42,522 nt of DNA from Ardenticatenaceae bacterium (GCA_030065875.1 JASJCR010000068.1:1-42522); one strand, 5' to 3'. Shown: positions 23,643-32,281, counted from the stretch's first letter. The notes: generated by a model not told the origin, from the sequence alone. Numbers and translations are program-made.

Positions 23643-26600
23643 ATGATCGATCATCGACTGGCAGAAGCTGCATTTTGGAGCTTCCTCACCAATATAAATG
23701 ATGGTGTCGTCCTCCTCGACGAGACCGGATCGGTCATTCATATAAATCCCCGGGCGCAGGAACTCCTGCAAATTTATTATCCCGTCAATCATCTTCTAGA
23801 AATCTTCCAGGCTGTTGAGCCAGATGGGGCGTGGTCCCGCTGGCAAGAGCTGCTGAATCCCCCTCATGCCCTTTTAATCAATACCGATTCCGGTGACATT
23901 TATGTGGCCGCGAAGCCGGTGGTTTGGGAAGAGCAGCGTATCGTTCAGCTGATTATGAACGGCAGTACCCACATCGATCGGCCGCTGGAAGAACAAAGCC
24001 GCGAAGAATTGATGTCGGAAATCGGCTATTTGCGGGAGCGCAGCTCGCAGCTGGCCCGGCATGCGCGACAGGCGGAACTGCTTAATATTCTGGCGGAAGC
24101 CAGCGCTGTGATGGCCAACAGCGAAGACGCTCGCTCAATTTTGACCCATTTGGGTGAAAATTTGCTGCGCCTGGTCGAAGGGGTTGGGGTAGCGCTCTAT
24201 CGCTGGTCAGATGATGGGAAATTGGTGGAGATGATGGTGGACATCGGCCGTCAAATCAACCTCGAACCCTCTTTTGATTTAGGTGAATTCCCCTTAGAAA
24301 ATTATTCTGTGTTGAGTCAGCTGCGCAATGAACAGTCGCTCCTGATGTGCGAAGGGGCCGCTTATATTCCCGGTCCTCCAAGCTGGTCTCATTTGGGGAT
24401 AAAGCATACGATTATGCTGCTCCCAATTTTAAGCGGCAGCGAACCTTATGGTGCGGTGGCCCTGGGGTTGACCAACAAAGATTCTGATCCTAACGAAGAT
24501 GAACTGCAAATTTTATTTACCCTTTTAAATCAGGCGAGCGGGGCACTTGAGCGCGTTCGACTCTTTGAGAACATTCGCGAAAGGGAACGATTCCTGGCCG
24601 GTTTAAACCGCGTGGGTGGGGCGATCAACGGCACTTTGGATCTTGCCCGGGTGCTCAACTTGATTTGCCGCGAAAGCATGAACATTTTCGGTTTAGATGG
24701 GGTGTACATTTGGCAGAAACCTCACCAGTCAGAAAACGAGACCCCGTACATGGTGGGCTTGGCTTCCGAAGGACACTCAAGCGAAGCGTTTGTCGGACTG
24801 CAGCTCGATCAAGAAGAGCGACAGCTGTTTGCCCATCAAATCGTTGAGAAAGGGCAAAGCAAATTTATCAATCGCTTTCAGGAAGCGTCAAACGTTGAAA
24901 TCAAACTACCTGGATCTGAAGCGATTCAGGCGGTATTGGGAACCCCGCTTCTCTATCACGATCGGCCGTTAGGGGTATTGGTCATGGTTGACTGCACCCG
25001 GCCAGATCGCTTCACGGAGCAGGATGTAGAGCGCATTAATACCTTCGCCGTTCAGGCGGCTACCGCGCTCCATAACGCCCAAATGGTCACCCGATTGCGC
25101 GATTTAAATGAAGATTTGGACCAGCGGGTTGTGGATCGCACCCGTGACCTGGGCCAGGAGCGAGATCGGGTCCACTGGCTGCTGCAAATCAACAATGAAT
25201 TGACGGCTACTTTGGATGAAGATCGCGTTTTGACCCGCGGTTTGGAATTGGTTAATGAGGTGGTGCAGGCGACGCAAGGGTTAATCCTGCTATTTGATGA
25301 AGCAACGGGTGGGTTTGTTGTTCGGGCCGAGCTAATTGGCGCAGAGACCGAAAGTCAAAAAGAAAACACCTATTTACAGCAGATTGATGCTTTGGCAAGC
25401 TGGGTTGTTGATTGCCGTCAAGGCCTTATTTTGCACGACTTAAATGAGGATGAACGCTGGTCTCAATTTGCCAAACAATCATCATTTTACTCCACAATGG
25501 GTATCCCTCTTATTTTTAGCGGGGAAGTCATTGGCGTCATGATGCTCTTTCACCAGCAGGCTGACGCTTTTACCGATCAGCAGCTGCGTATGATTGAAGC
25601 GGCCGGCTCTTATGTAGCCCATGCAATTTACAACGCCCACCTGTTTGTTCTGATCCGCAATCAGGCGGAGCGGCTGGGCAAAATGCTGCGCACCGAACAG
25701 GTCAACGCGGCGAAAACACAGGCGATGTTAGAAAGTATCGCTGACGGGGTTTTGGTGGTAAACGAACAGGGGACTGTTTTGCTGGCTAATGATGCGTTTG
25801 TCAACATGTTTAATGTCAAACACAAGCGAATCCTCAATCGGCCGCTGACAGAATTGTCCGGTTTGTATGGACAATCTGGCGATCATTGGCTCAAAACGAT
25901 TCAGGATTGGCAGGTTTTAAACAGCCGCATCGACAGCCATGATTCGCTTGAGGCAACTATTGAATTGAGTGATCGCAAAATCACCGTACGCTATCACTTA
26001 GCCCCGATTTTTGTCGGCGGCCGGTTCTTTGGCACGGTGACTATTTTTAGAGACATCACAAAAAATGTCGAAGTCGATCGCATGAAGACGGAATTTGTTT
26101 CAACGGTCTCTCATGAACTGCGCACTCCGTTAACCGTGATCAAGGGTTATTTGGATTTGCTGTTGATGGGCGCGTTTGGATCGCTGGACGACAACGTTGC
26201 TCATTACCTGGACATTGTCAAAAATAATACCGATCGACTGCAAGAACTGGTTGATGATTTGCTTGATATCTCGCGCATTGAAGCCGGCCGGATGAAGCTC
26301 GACTTTCAGCAGGTTGATTTGGTGACCATAATCGAATCGGTGGTCGGTGTCCATTTACAAAACCGAATTCAGCAAGAAGGCAAACCGATGAAAACATCGA
26401 TCAAGGTTGGAGAAGATCTGGCCCTGGTCGACGTTGATCCGACACGTATCCAGCAGGTGTTGACCCATTTGATTGATAACGCCTTTAACTACACCTCAGA
26501 AAATGGTCATATCACCATCGAAGCGTTTAACGAGGGTTCGGCCGTTTGTGTGCGGGTCATGGATACCGGTATCGGCATTGAGCCGGACCATCGGGAAAAA

Positions 26601-26804
26601 ATATTTGATCGATTTTTCCGAAGCGATACCGATCCGGTTCAAAAAATTGCTGGAACCGGTTTGGGATTGCCCATTGTTAGAAGTTTAATCGAAATGCATG
26701 GTGGCTCGATCGAGGTCTTTTCGGAGCCGGGTCGCGGAAGTGAATTTCGATTTACATTGCCGTGTTCAGGTCAAAATGCCACTGGGGAAGAGCTCAATGG
26801 CTAA
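23643..26804 (+). CDS. Sensor histidine kinase, PAS-GAF-GAF-GAF-PAS-HisKA-HATPase
   Basis: A 1053-residue soluble kinase. An N-terminal PAS (about 10-100) is followed by three GAF domains (about 145-310, 325-485 and 515-690), with a coiled coil (LNEDLDQRVVDRTRDLGQE) between the second and third, then a second PAS (about 695-805), a HisKA helix with acceptor box SHELRTPLTVIKGYL and an HATPase domain with HLIDNAFNYTSENG, DTGIGIEPDH and GTGLGLPIV. There are no membrane helices, so small cytosolic ligands or redox signals are likely inputs. The stop overlaps the start of the next response regulator by 8 nt, and a receiver gene precedes it, so this kinase probably serves both. Confidence 0.92.
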   Translation: MIDHRLAEAAFWSFLTNINDGVVLLDETGSVIHINPRAQELLQIYYPVNHLLEIFQAVEPDGAWSRWQELLNPPHALLINTDSGDIYVAAKPVVWEEQRIVQLIMNGSTHIDRPLEEQSREELMSEIGYLRERSSQLARHARQAELLNILAEASAVMANSEDARSILTHLGENLLRLVEGVGVALYRWSDDGKLVEMMVDIGRQINLEPSFDLGEFPLENYSVLSQLRNEQSLLMCEGAAYIPGPPSWSHLGIKHTIMLLPILSGSEPYGAVALGLTNKDSDPNEDELQILFTLLNQASGALERVRLFENIRERERFLAGLNRVGGAINGTLDLARVLNLICRESMNIFGLDGVYIWQKPHQSENETPYMVGLASEGHSSEAFVGLQLDQEERQLFAHQIVEKGQSKFINRFQEASNVEIKLPGSEAIQAVLGTPLLYHDRPLGVLVMVDCTRPDRFTEQDVERINTFAVQAATALHNAQMVTRLRDLNEDLDQRVVDRTRDLGQERDRVHWLLQINNELTATLDEDRVLTRGLELVNEVVQATQGLILLFDEATGGFVVRAELIGAETESQKENTYLQQIDALASWVVDCRQGLILHDLNEDERWSQFAKQSSFYSTMGIPLIFSGEVIGVMMLFHQQADAFTDQQLRMIEAAGSYVAHAIYNAHLFVLIRNQAERLGKMLRTEQVNAAKTQAMLESIADGVLVVNEQGTVLLANDAFVNMFNVKHKRILNRPLTELSGLYGQSGDHWLKTIQDWQVLNSRIDSHDSLEATIELSDRKITVRYHLAPIFVGGRFFGTVTIFRDITKNVEVDRMKTEFVSTVSHELRTPLTVIKGYLDLLLMGAFGSLDDNVAHYLDIVKNNTDRLQELVDDLLDISRIEAGRMKLDFQQVDLVTIIESVVGVHLQNRIQQEGKPMKTSIKVGEDLALVDVDPTRIQQVLTHLIDNAFNYTSENGHITIEAFNEGSAVCVRVMDTGIGIEPDHREKIFDRFFRSDTDPVQKIAGTGLGLPIVRSLIEMHGGSIEVFSEPGRGSEFRFTLPCSGQNATGEELNG

Positions 26805-27177
26805 AATTTTGATCGCTGAAGACGAACCCGATATACGCGAGTTGATCGAGCTGTCTCTCGGTTATGGCGGATATGAGGTCGCGGCCGCTCGCGATGGGCA
26901 AGAAGCGGTAGAGATGGCCTTAACAGATTCATATGATCTGATCATGATGGACGTGCGAATGCCGCGCATGACCGGATACGAAGCGTGCCGGGCCTTAAAA
27001 AAACGACCTGAATTTTCCGATATCCCCATTGTTTTTGTTTCGGCCAAAGGTCAAGACAAAGATATCAAAGAAGGGATGGCAGCCGGAGCGACGGCATATA
27101 TTGTGAAGCCGTTTGAGCCAGAGCAGCTGCTGCAAAAAGTTAAAGAAATTTTGGCGGAAGCATCAAAGCCCCGTTGA
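26797..27177 (+). CDS. Single-domain response regulator (CheY-like)
   Basis: A 126-residue receiver only. Acidic pocket Glu8-Asp9-Glu10, phospho-acceptor Asp52 in MMDVRMPRMTG, Ser82 in FVSAKG and Lys104 in YIVKPFE are all in place. There is no output domain, so it signals by protein contact. The ATG at 26797 has GGGGAAGAG upstream and overlaps the kinase stop, showing translational coupling. The second alpha/beta hydrolase begins 17 nt downstream of its stop. Confidence 0.92.
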   Translation: MAKILIAEDEPDIRELIELSLGYGGYEVAAARDGQEAVEMALTDSYDLIMMDVRMPRMTGYEACRALKKRPEFSDIPIVFVSAKGQDKDIKEGMAAGATAYIVKPFEPEQLLQKVKEILAEASKPR

Positions 27178-27193
27178 CGACATTGATTTTGTT

Positions 27194-27970
27194 ATGAGTA
27201 TTGCCACGATTGGTGACCAATTTGTTCACTACGAAGTTCTCGGCCGAGGGCAGCCGGTGGTGTTAATCCACGGCTGGCTGGGTTCGTGGCGTTACTGGTG
27301 GCCGTCGATGCAGGCGTTGTCAAAACGGCACCGCACCTTTGCTTTTGATCTATGGGGCTTTGGTGATTCAAGCAAAAACAAAGAAGAGTATTCACTTGAT
27401 GCATATGTTGATATGCTGGATGGTTTTCTGGACAAGCTCGGTATTAACGCCCCAATTCACTTGATCGGTCACTCACTTGGTGCGGCCGTTGCCCTCCGCT
27501 ATACCACAAAATTCCCGGATAAAGTGGACCGGGTAGCCGCTATTTCTCTCCCAGTTGAAGGGACTGCTATTCATGAGCGGCTCTTAACCTGGGATTCGAA
27601 CGCGGTCTTTAGCCGAGTTGTAGGGGCCAACCATCCGGAAGTTGACAGCGAACTGCGTAAAACAGATGATATCGCCATGAATGACCTGGCCCGTGAACTG
27701 TCTCGCCAGGAATTTATCCACGACATCATTAACTGTCAGCGGCCGCTGATGCTGGTTTTTGGCGGGCAAGATCCCCTCATTAAACAACCAACGGAAAACC
27801 TGCCCGATCCTTCTCAAGATTTAACCTATATCGCCCTTGATAACTGTCAACATTTCCCGATGTTGGAAGACGGCGTGCGCTTTAACCGCCTGCTGATGGA
27901 ATTTACCCACGCAAATGGAGATTTACAGGCGATTTCCCCCAAAGATCACTGGCAGCGTCGTAACCGCTAA
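27194..27970 (+). CDS. Alpha/beta hydrolase (paralogue 2)
   Basis: A 258-residue hydrolase with nucleophile Ser94 (GHSLGA), Asp193 (GGQDP) and His220 (NCQHFPML), so the triad is complete. The N-terminal half matches the hydrolase at 19040 block by block (HYE.LGRG.P, HGW..SW.YW, LWGFGDS, YVDML), while the cap region is shorter. The ATG at 27194 was chosen because the family N-terminus begins there; an in-frame upstream extension lies inside the response regulator and has no similarity. It ends the two-component cluster and is probably translated from the same message. Substrate unknown; a thioesterase or esterase is plausible. Confidence 0.87.
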   Translation: MSIATIGDQFVHYEVLGRGQPVVLIHGWLGSWRYWWPSMQALSKRHRTFAFDLWGFGDSSKNKEEYSLDAYVDMLDGFLDKLGINAPIHLIGHSLGAAVALRYTTKFPDKVDRVAAISLPVEGTAIHERLLTWDSNAVFSRVVGANHPEVDSELRKTDDIAMNDLARELSRQEFIHDIINCQRPLMLVFGGQDPLIKQPTENLPDPSQDLTYIALDNCQHFPMLEDGVRFNRLLMEFTHANGDLQAISPKDHWQRRNR

Positions 27971-28032
27971 TCTCCAATTGGTTCCAACTTTGTTTTGTGC
28001 TCTCCGCTTCTAACAAGGAGTTTGCCCAGGCA

Positions 28033-28716
28033 ATGACACCCTATACCGATCAACTTGTTAAATTTTTTACCCCCATGGCCAATCCCGCCAATAGTGAGCC
28101 GATGGCCCGCTATCTGCGCGATCAATTTCCTTTTTTGGGGATTAAAACCCCACAGCGCAGGTCGCTTGTGCGGGAATTCGTCGCCGCTCATGGGAAACCA
28201 GCCCCTGAAATCTGGCGCGAGGTTGTCAGGGAATTGTGGGAGCTGCCGGAGCGTGAATATCAATATATCGCCATGGATCTAATGCATCGGCTGCGCCGCG
28301 ATCTGGACACGGCCGATTTTGCCCTGGCCGAAACGTTAATTACCACAAAATCATGGTGGGACACCATTGATTGGCTGGCCACTCACCTCGTGGGCGATCT
28401 CTACAAAAAATTCCCCCATGAAGGTCGGCGGTCGATTGCGGTTTGGCGCAGCTCACCCAATTTTTGGCTGCGCCGCACCTGTTTGCTTTTTCAGCTGCAC
28501 TACAAAAAAGAGACGGATGTTCCCCTGCTTTTTGATATCATTTGCGAAAATCAAGCTGATTCAGAATTTTTTATCCGTAAGGCGATCGGCTGGGCACTGC
28601 GCGAATACTCAAAACAGGATGCAGAAGCGGTTGTGGCATTTGTTTCCCAAAATGAGCTGTCCCCTTTAAGCCAGCGTGAAGCGCTCAAGTGGCTTAAAAA
28701 CAAAGGGCGTCTCTAA
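28033..28716 (+). CDS. DNA alkylation repair protein, AlkD-type
   Basis: A 227-residue all-helical HEAT-like repeat protein. The N-terminus (LVKFFTPMANPANSEPMARY, then FLGIKTPQRRSLVREF) matches AlkD DNA glycosylases, which remove N3- and N7-alkylpurines. SWWDTIDWLATHLVGDL carries the aromatic and acidic residues of the family's active groove, and NFWLRRTCLLFQLHYK and FFIRKAIGWALREYSK follow as expected. The ATG at 28033 fits the family start and has AAGGAG 12 nt upstream; an in-frame GTG at 27997 is less likely. Its stop codon overlaps that of the convergent pterin dehydratase gene. Confidence 0.93.
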   Translation: MTPYTDQLVKFFTPMANPANSEPMARYLRDQFPFLGIKTPQRRSLVREFVAAHGKPAPEIWREVVRELWELPEREYQYIAMDLMHRLRRDLDTADFALAETLITTKSWWDTIDWLATHLVGDLYKKFPHEGRRSIAVWRSSPNFWLRRTCLLFQLHYKKETDVPLLFDIICENQADSEFFIRKAIGWALREYSKQDAEAVVAFVSQNELSPLSQREALKWLKNKGRL

Positions 28717-29003
28717 GCCAGCGCTTCCATTTTCTTTGCCAGAGTCAAATCGAGCGTACTGACCACATTTCCCAGATCGTGAGTGACCAGCGTGACCGTC
28801 ACCCTGTTGTAGACGTTTGACCATTCGGGATGATGGTTCATTTTGTCTGCCTCAACGCCTGCGCTGACCATCCACCCCAGCGCGGCCGCAAACGAATTAA
28901 ATTTGTATGTCTTTTGCAGTTTGCCATCGACCAGTGACCAGCCGGGCAGGTCATTAAGGGCATCATTGATTTGATTTTCTGTTGCCGCTTCTCTTTTACT
29001 CAT
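28713..29003 (-). CDS. Pterin-4a-carbinolamine dehydratase
   Basis: A 96-residue protein of the PCD/PhhB family, which dehydrates 4a-hydroxytetrahydrobiopterin during recycling of the pterin cofactor; some members have other roles, for example in molybdopterin or folate-linked metabolism. The signature MNHHPEWSNVYNRVTVTL followed by THDLGNVVSTLDLTLAKKM is complete, including the active-site histidine pair and the later TH-Asp. No phenylalanine hydroxylase gene is in the window. The gene has its own upstream region with GGAGAAAGAG before the ATG, and its stop overlaps that of alkD on the other strand. Confidence 0.93.
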   Translation of the reverse strand: MSKREAATENQINDALNDLPGWSLVDGKLQKTYKFNSFAAALGWMVSAGVEADKMNHHPEWSNVYNRVTVTLVTHDLGNVVSTLDLTLAKKMEALA

Positions 29004-29125
29004 CTCTTTCTCCTTGTGAATGATAGATAAACTTGGTGGGATATAGCACCTGTTAGCAAAAATATTTTGCCAGAATGTATTTTCTGCATTTAAGTAATTT
29101 ACAAAAAATTTTATAAGAAAAAACG

Positions 29126-29192
29126 TCCGCAGATTACGCAGATTTTCGCAGATTAGAGGAAGAAATCTGTGAAAATCCGTGTTAATCCGTGG
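29126..29192. repeat. CAGATT palindromic intergenic repeat, copy 2
   Basis: Left arm 29126-29154 (three GCAGATT-type units) is complementary, with a few mismatches, to right arm 29164-29192 (AATCTGTG and AATCCGTG units). The right arm runs into the GNAT gene and provides its last codons and stop. Confidence 0.82.
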
Positions 29193-30138
29193 CTTCGTTT
29201 AATAGCGATCCACTCAAAGTTAGCGTTGACAACGGCCAGCGATAGTGGGTGGGTTTAAATCCAAAGCGGTTATACATCTTTTGCGCCTGAATATTTTCAG
29301 CCTGAGTATTTAAGGTCACGTGTTTGATACCCATCCGTTCGTACTGGCGAATGGCTCGAGCCAGAAGATGAGAGCCGATCCCTCGCCCTTGAAAATCCGG
29401 GTGGATCGTAATGCGCGCCAAATGAGCGTCATGCTGGCTGGCACGGGTGCTGTGCTGGAAACCAACAACCTGCTCTTCCCATAGGACCACATCAAATACC
29501 AGGGCGGAGCGCCATGCTTTGTGCAGCCCTCTCTGGCTGTGACGCCAAATTGGATCGTAGGCGGATTCTTCCATGAGGGCCAGGGTTCGCATATCTTCAG
29601 GTAATACCGGCCGAACCTTTATTTCTGGCGGTAAAGAGGGGAGAGTGGGAAGGCGTAAATCATCTTTGCGATAGGTCACCATCGTCGTGTGTAAGCGAAA
29701 TCCGGCGTCGACCAGCCAGGGTTCAGCCCAACGACGAGGAGACATCCAGCATAAATCGGTTATGCCTTGCTGCCCAAGTATTGCGGCAGCCCGCTCGATC
29801 ATCTCCAAAAATTGTATTTTGATTTGGTTGCGGCTCAACCCCATGTAATCAAAAGCGGCCGCTCGCACCCAGGCGGCCGGTGGGGGATCAGCTGCGGCGA
29901 TTAATGCTCCGGCTAACTTTCCCTCCCGTTCACTGATCAAAGTTACGGCATTTGGTTCGTCAAACCAAAAAAGTGGCTCATACCAATCCGCGTGAAGATG
30001 GCGAAAAAAAGCTTGCTCAAGGAAGGGAGTCAGCTGGACTTCATCACCCTTTTCGGCCGTTTTTATCGTTAATTTTGGGGGTACAATAGGAGTAGATCGT
30101 CTATCCAGCGGATCAATTGGTTTGTTTGCGAATTCCAT
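29182..30138 (-). CDS. GNAT N-acetyltransferase, two GNAT-like domains
   Basis: A 318-residue protein. The C-terminal half (about 170-318) is a standard GNAT domain: RPVLPEDMRTLALMEESAYD, ITIHPDFQGRGIGSHLLARAI with the acetyl-CoA pyrophosphate loop QGRGIG, and AENIQAQKMYNRFGF. The N-terminal half (about 25-150) looks like a degenerate GNAT fold. Tandem GNATs acetylate amines of small molecules or proteins; the substrate here is unknown. The ATG at 30138 was preferred over an upstream TTG; TACAAT 7 nt before it suggests a leaderless or very short-leader message. The final residues ATD and the stop are encoded in a CAGATT-family repeat, so the original C-terminus may have been longer. Confidence 0.85.
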   Translation of the reverse strand: MEFANKPIDPLDRRSTPIVPPKLTIKTAEKGDEVQLTPFLEQAFFRHLHADWYEPLFWFDEPNAVTLISEREGKLAGALIAAADPPPAAWVRAAAFDYMGLSRNQIKIQFLEMIERAAAILGQQGITDLCWMSPRRWAEPWLVDAGFRLHTTMVTYRKDDLRLPTLPSLPPEIKVRPVLPEDMRTLALMEESAYDPIWRHSQRGLHKAWRSALVFDVVLWEEQVVGFQHSTRASQHDAHLARITIHPDFQGRGIGSHLLARAIRQYERMGIKHVTLNTQAENIQAQKMYNRFGFKPTHYRWPLSTLTLSGSLLNEATD

Positions 30139-30191
30139 CTGGCTATTGTACACTATGCCGTGCAAAATTTTCTAAATTATGTGAACTTGAT

Positions 30192-30207
30192 CGCATTTTA
30201 TAATGCG
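30192..30207 (+). promoter_or_regulatory. recA -10 region inside a palindrome
   Basis: CGCATT-TTAT-AATGCG is a 16 bp inverted repeat enclosing TATAAT (30199-30204), about 20 nt before the recA ATG. A regulator bound here would block the promoter. It does not match the GAAC-N4-GTTC or CTGT-N8-ACAG LexA boxes. Confidence 0.5.
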
Positions 30208-30224
30208 TTTTACCCCAAAACTAT

Positions 30225-31250
30225 ATGAGTAAATCCAACAATAAAAGTAAAAACAAAACACTCGAGTCCACAATCGCCAATCTTCACAAGAAATATGGAG
30301 ATGGGGCGATTATGCGCCTTGGGGAGATCAACACCCTCGATATTGAATCAATTCCAACCGGCTCACTTTCTCTGGATATCGCTTTGGGGATTGGTGGTGT
30401 ACCGCGCGGCCGGATTATCGAGATTTATGGGCCGGAATCTTCAGGAAAGACAACCGTTTGTCAGCATATCATCGCTGAAGCTCAAAAGCGTGGGGGCATA
30501 TGCGCCTTTATCGATATGGAGCACGCCCTCGACCCCAGCTACGCAGCGATTTGTGGGGTCGATGTCGAAAACCTGTTTGTTTCTCAGCCTGATACCGGAG
30601 AACAGGCCCTTGAAATTGCCGACACTTTAATTCGTTCGGGGACCATGGATGTAGTCGTTATCGATTCAGTGGCGGCATTGGTCCCAAGAGCGGAAATTGA
30701 GGGAGAAATGGGGGACACGCACGTCGGTTTGCAGGCCCGCCTGATGTCTCAGGCGCTGCGAAAACTGTCCGGAGTTATCAAACAAACCAATACCGTTGTG
30801 ATTTTTACCAATCAGCTTCGCGAAAAAATTGGGGTGATGTTTGGCAGCCCGGAGGTAACAACCGGCGGTAAAGCGTTAAAATTTTACGCCTCGGTCCGTC
30901 TAGACATTCGAAGAACCGAATCGATTAAATCTAGTGGTACCGTCATGGGTAACCGCACTCGAATTCGGGTCAAGAAAAACAAAGTGGCCCCGCCTTTCCG
31001 CGAAGCCAGCTTTGACATTATGTACAACTCCGGAATTTCTAAAGCTGGGGATGTACTTGATTTATCAGTTGAATACGCCATCATCGATAAGCGTGGTGCT
31101 TATTACCGGTATGGTGAAACCCTGTTGGGTCAGGGGCGTGAAAATGCCAAAGGTTTTCTAAAAGAGAACCCGGAAATGCTGTTTGAAATTGAAAATTTGG
31201 TTCGTCAGGAAGCTGGCCTGCCACTATTGGAAGAGCTTGCCGAAGATTAA
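30225..31250 (+). CDS. recA: Recombinase RecA
   Basis: A 341-residue RecA, the strand-exchange ATPase of homologous recombination and co-protease of LexA. Walker A is GPESSGKTT (69-77); further family motifs are DMEHALDPSYA, VVIDSVAALVPRAEIEGEMG, FTNQLREKIGVMFGSPE and TTGGKALKFYASVRLDIRR. The length is typical and there is no intein. The C-terminal acidic tail is short (LEELAED). It diverges from the GNAT gene across about 86 bp and is followed by recX after about 395 bp. Confidence 0.98.
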   Translation: MSKSNNKSKNKTLESTIANLHKKYGDGAIMRLGEINTLDIESIPTGSLSLDIALGIGGVPRGRIIEIYGPESSGKTTVCQHIIAEAQKRGGICAFIDMEHALDPSYAAICGVDVENLFVSQPDTGEQALEIADTLIRSGTMDVVVIDSVAALVPRAEIEGEMGDTHVGLQARLMSQALRKLSGVIKQTNTVVIFTNQLREKIGVMFGSPEVTTGGKALKFYASVRLDIRRTESIKSSGTVMGNRTRIRVKKNKVAPPFREASFDIMYNSGISKAGDVLDLSVEYAIIDKRGAYYRYGETLLGQGRENAKGFLKENPEMLFEIENLVRQEAGLPLLEELAED

Positions 31251-31645
31251 CTCGGCCAGCTATCAACATCGGTTCTTGGTAAACAACCAACGTTATTTAT
31301 TGAGAACCGCGACCTATCATTTGCATCTCTCGTGCCGGTTGGTCCGGCCGAATGTATTCTTTGTTTTCAAATCGGTATCGGATGAATAGGGTACCGTTGT
31401 TCAGATGGGCACACTCATTTAATCAGATGTGTTTTTTCACTGGTGCTCATTTCATTTGGCTTGTTGCGGTATGATTGATTTTATACCGCAGATGAAACCA
31501 CCTGAACATCACCCCGGTTTGGTAGGCAAAGGCCAAAATCGGCATATTTCCGCAAAAAATTGCCGGATATATTGAAGCAAAATGGGTCGTGGAACATTAA
31601 TCCAGCGACCCTTTTTTTATTTTGAGTGACAGCGTAATTTACAAC
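31251..31645. other. 395 bp region between recA and recX
   Basis: Unusually long for a recA-recX pair. It holds an 8-bp inverted repeat (TGCGGTAT/ATACCGCA, 31465-31490) and a strong terminator (31584-31618) just before recX. The interval between them, about 95 nt, could be a small RNA or the end of a long recA 3' leader. A 42-codon open frame at 31352 has no resemblance to anything known and is not called. Confidence 0.45.
31584..31618 (+). terminator. Rho-independent terminator between recA and recX
   Basis: GGGTCG-(T)GGA pairs with TCC-(AG)CGACCC around a short loop and is followed by seven T residues. It ends 28 nt before the recX ATG, so recX probably needs its own start signal or read-through. 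Confidence 0.88.
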
Positions 31646-32281
31646 ATGGCGCACATTACAGACATTCAGCCGCAAAAGAGAAAGAAGGATCGCGTAAATA
31701 TTTTCCTCAACGGGGAATACGCGTTTAGCCTTGCTGATATTGCGGCCGCCTATCTACGCATTGGCCAGGAGCTTTCTGATCAGGAGATTGCCAATTTGCG
31801 CCTTGACGACGAGTATGAGCGGGCCAAAGATTCCGCCTTGCGCCTGATTGTCCAGCGGCCGCGCAGCATCCGTGAAGTGCAGCAGCGCCTGGCCGCCAAA
31901 GAATTTGCAGAGGGCACAATCGAAAAGGTGTGCCAAAGATTAATCGAGCTGGAAATGCTCGATGATGCCGCCTTTGCCCGTTATTGGGTAGAGCAGCGAG
32001 AAAATTTTAAACCACGAAGCCCTTTGGCTTTAAAACAAGAACTCAACCAAAAAGGGATTGCTCGCGAGATCATCGACGAGGTTGTGGCCGATGTTGATCC
32101 CGACGAAGCAGCCCGCTCGGCCGCTCGCCAGCGCGTTTATCGCTGGCAAGCACTGCCAGAAAATGAATTTGAAAAAAAGATGAGCGGTTATTTGCAGCGA
32201 CGCGGTTTTTCTTTTGCCGTTACTAGAAAAATAACCCGAGAAATGTGGGAAGAAAGTCGCACATCATTTGAAGGAGAATAA
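31646..32281 (+). CDS. recX: Regulatory protein RecX
   Basis: A 211-residue RecX, which binds RecA filaments and limits their activity. The N-terminus (ITDIQPQKRKKDRVNIFLNG) and the repeated three-helix motifs (RPRSIREVQQRLAAKEF, RSPLALKQELNQKGI, RRGFSFAVTRKI) are characteristic. The ATG at 31646 matches family N-termini; an in-frame TTG at 31622 is less likely. No ribosome site is seen, and the terminator T-run lies just upstream, so initiation may be leaderless. It lies 2 nt before rny. Confidence 0.92.
   Translation: MAHITDIQPQKRKKDRVNIFLNGEYAFSLADIAAAYLRIGQELSDQEIANLRLDDEYERAKDSALRLIVQRPRSIREVQQRLAAKEFAEGTIEKVCQRLIELEMLDDAAFARYWVEQRENFKPRSPLALKQELNQKGIAREIIDEVVADVDPDEAARSAARQRVYRWQALPENEFEKKMSGYLQRRGFSFAVTRKITREMWEESRTSFEGE

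Noticed and set aside
27113..27193. Extension of the second alpha/beta hydrolase into the response regulator
   Set aside because: The added 27 residues are an off-frame reading of the receiver gene with no similarity to the paralogue.
30182..30200. GAAC half-site suggesting a Gram-positive LexA box
   Set aside because: The second half GTTC at the required spacing is absent.
31352..31480. 42-codon frame between recA and recX
   Set aside because: No ribosome site and no resemblance to a known small protein; likely chance.
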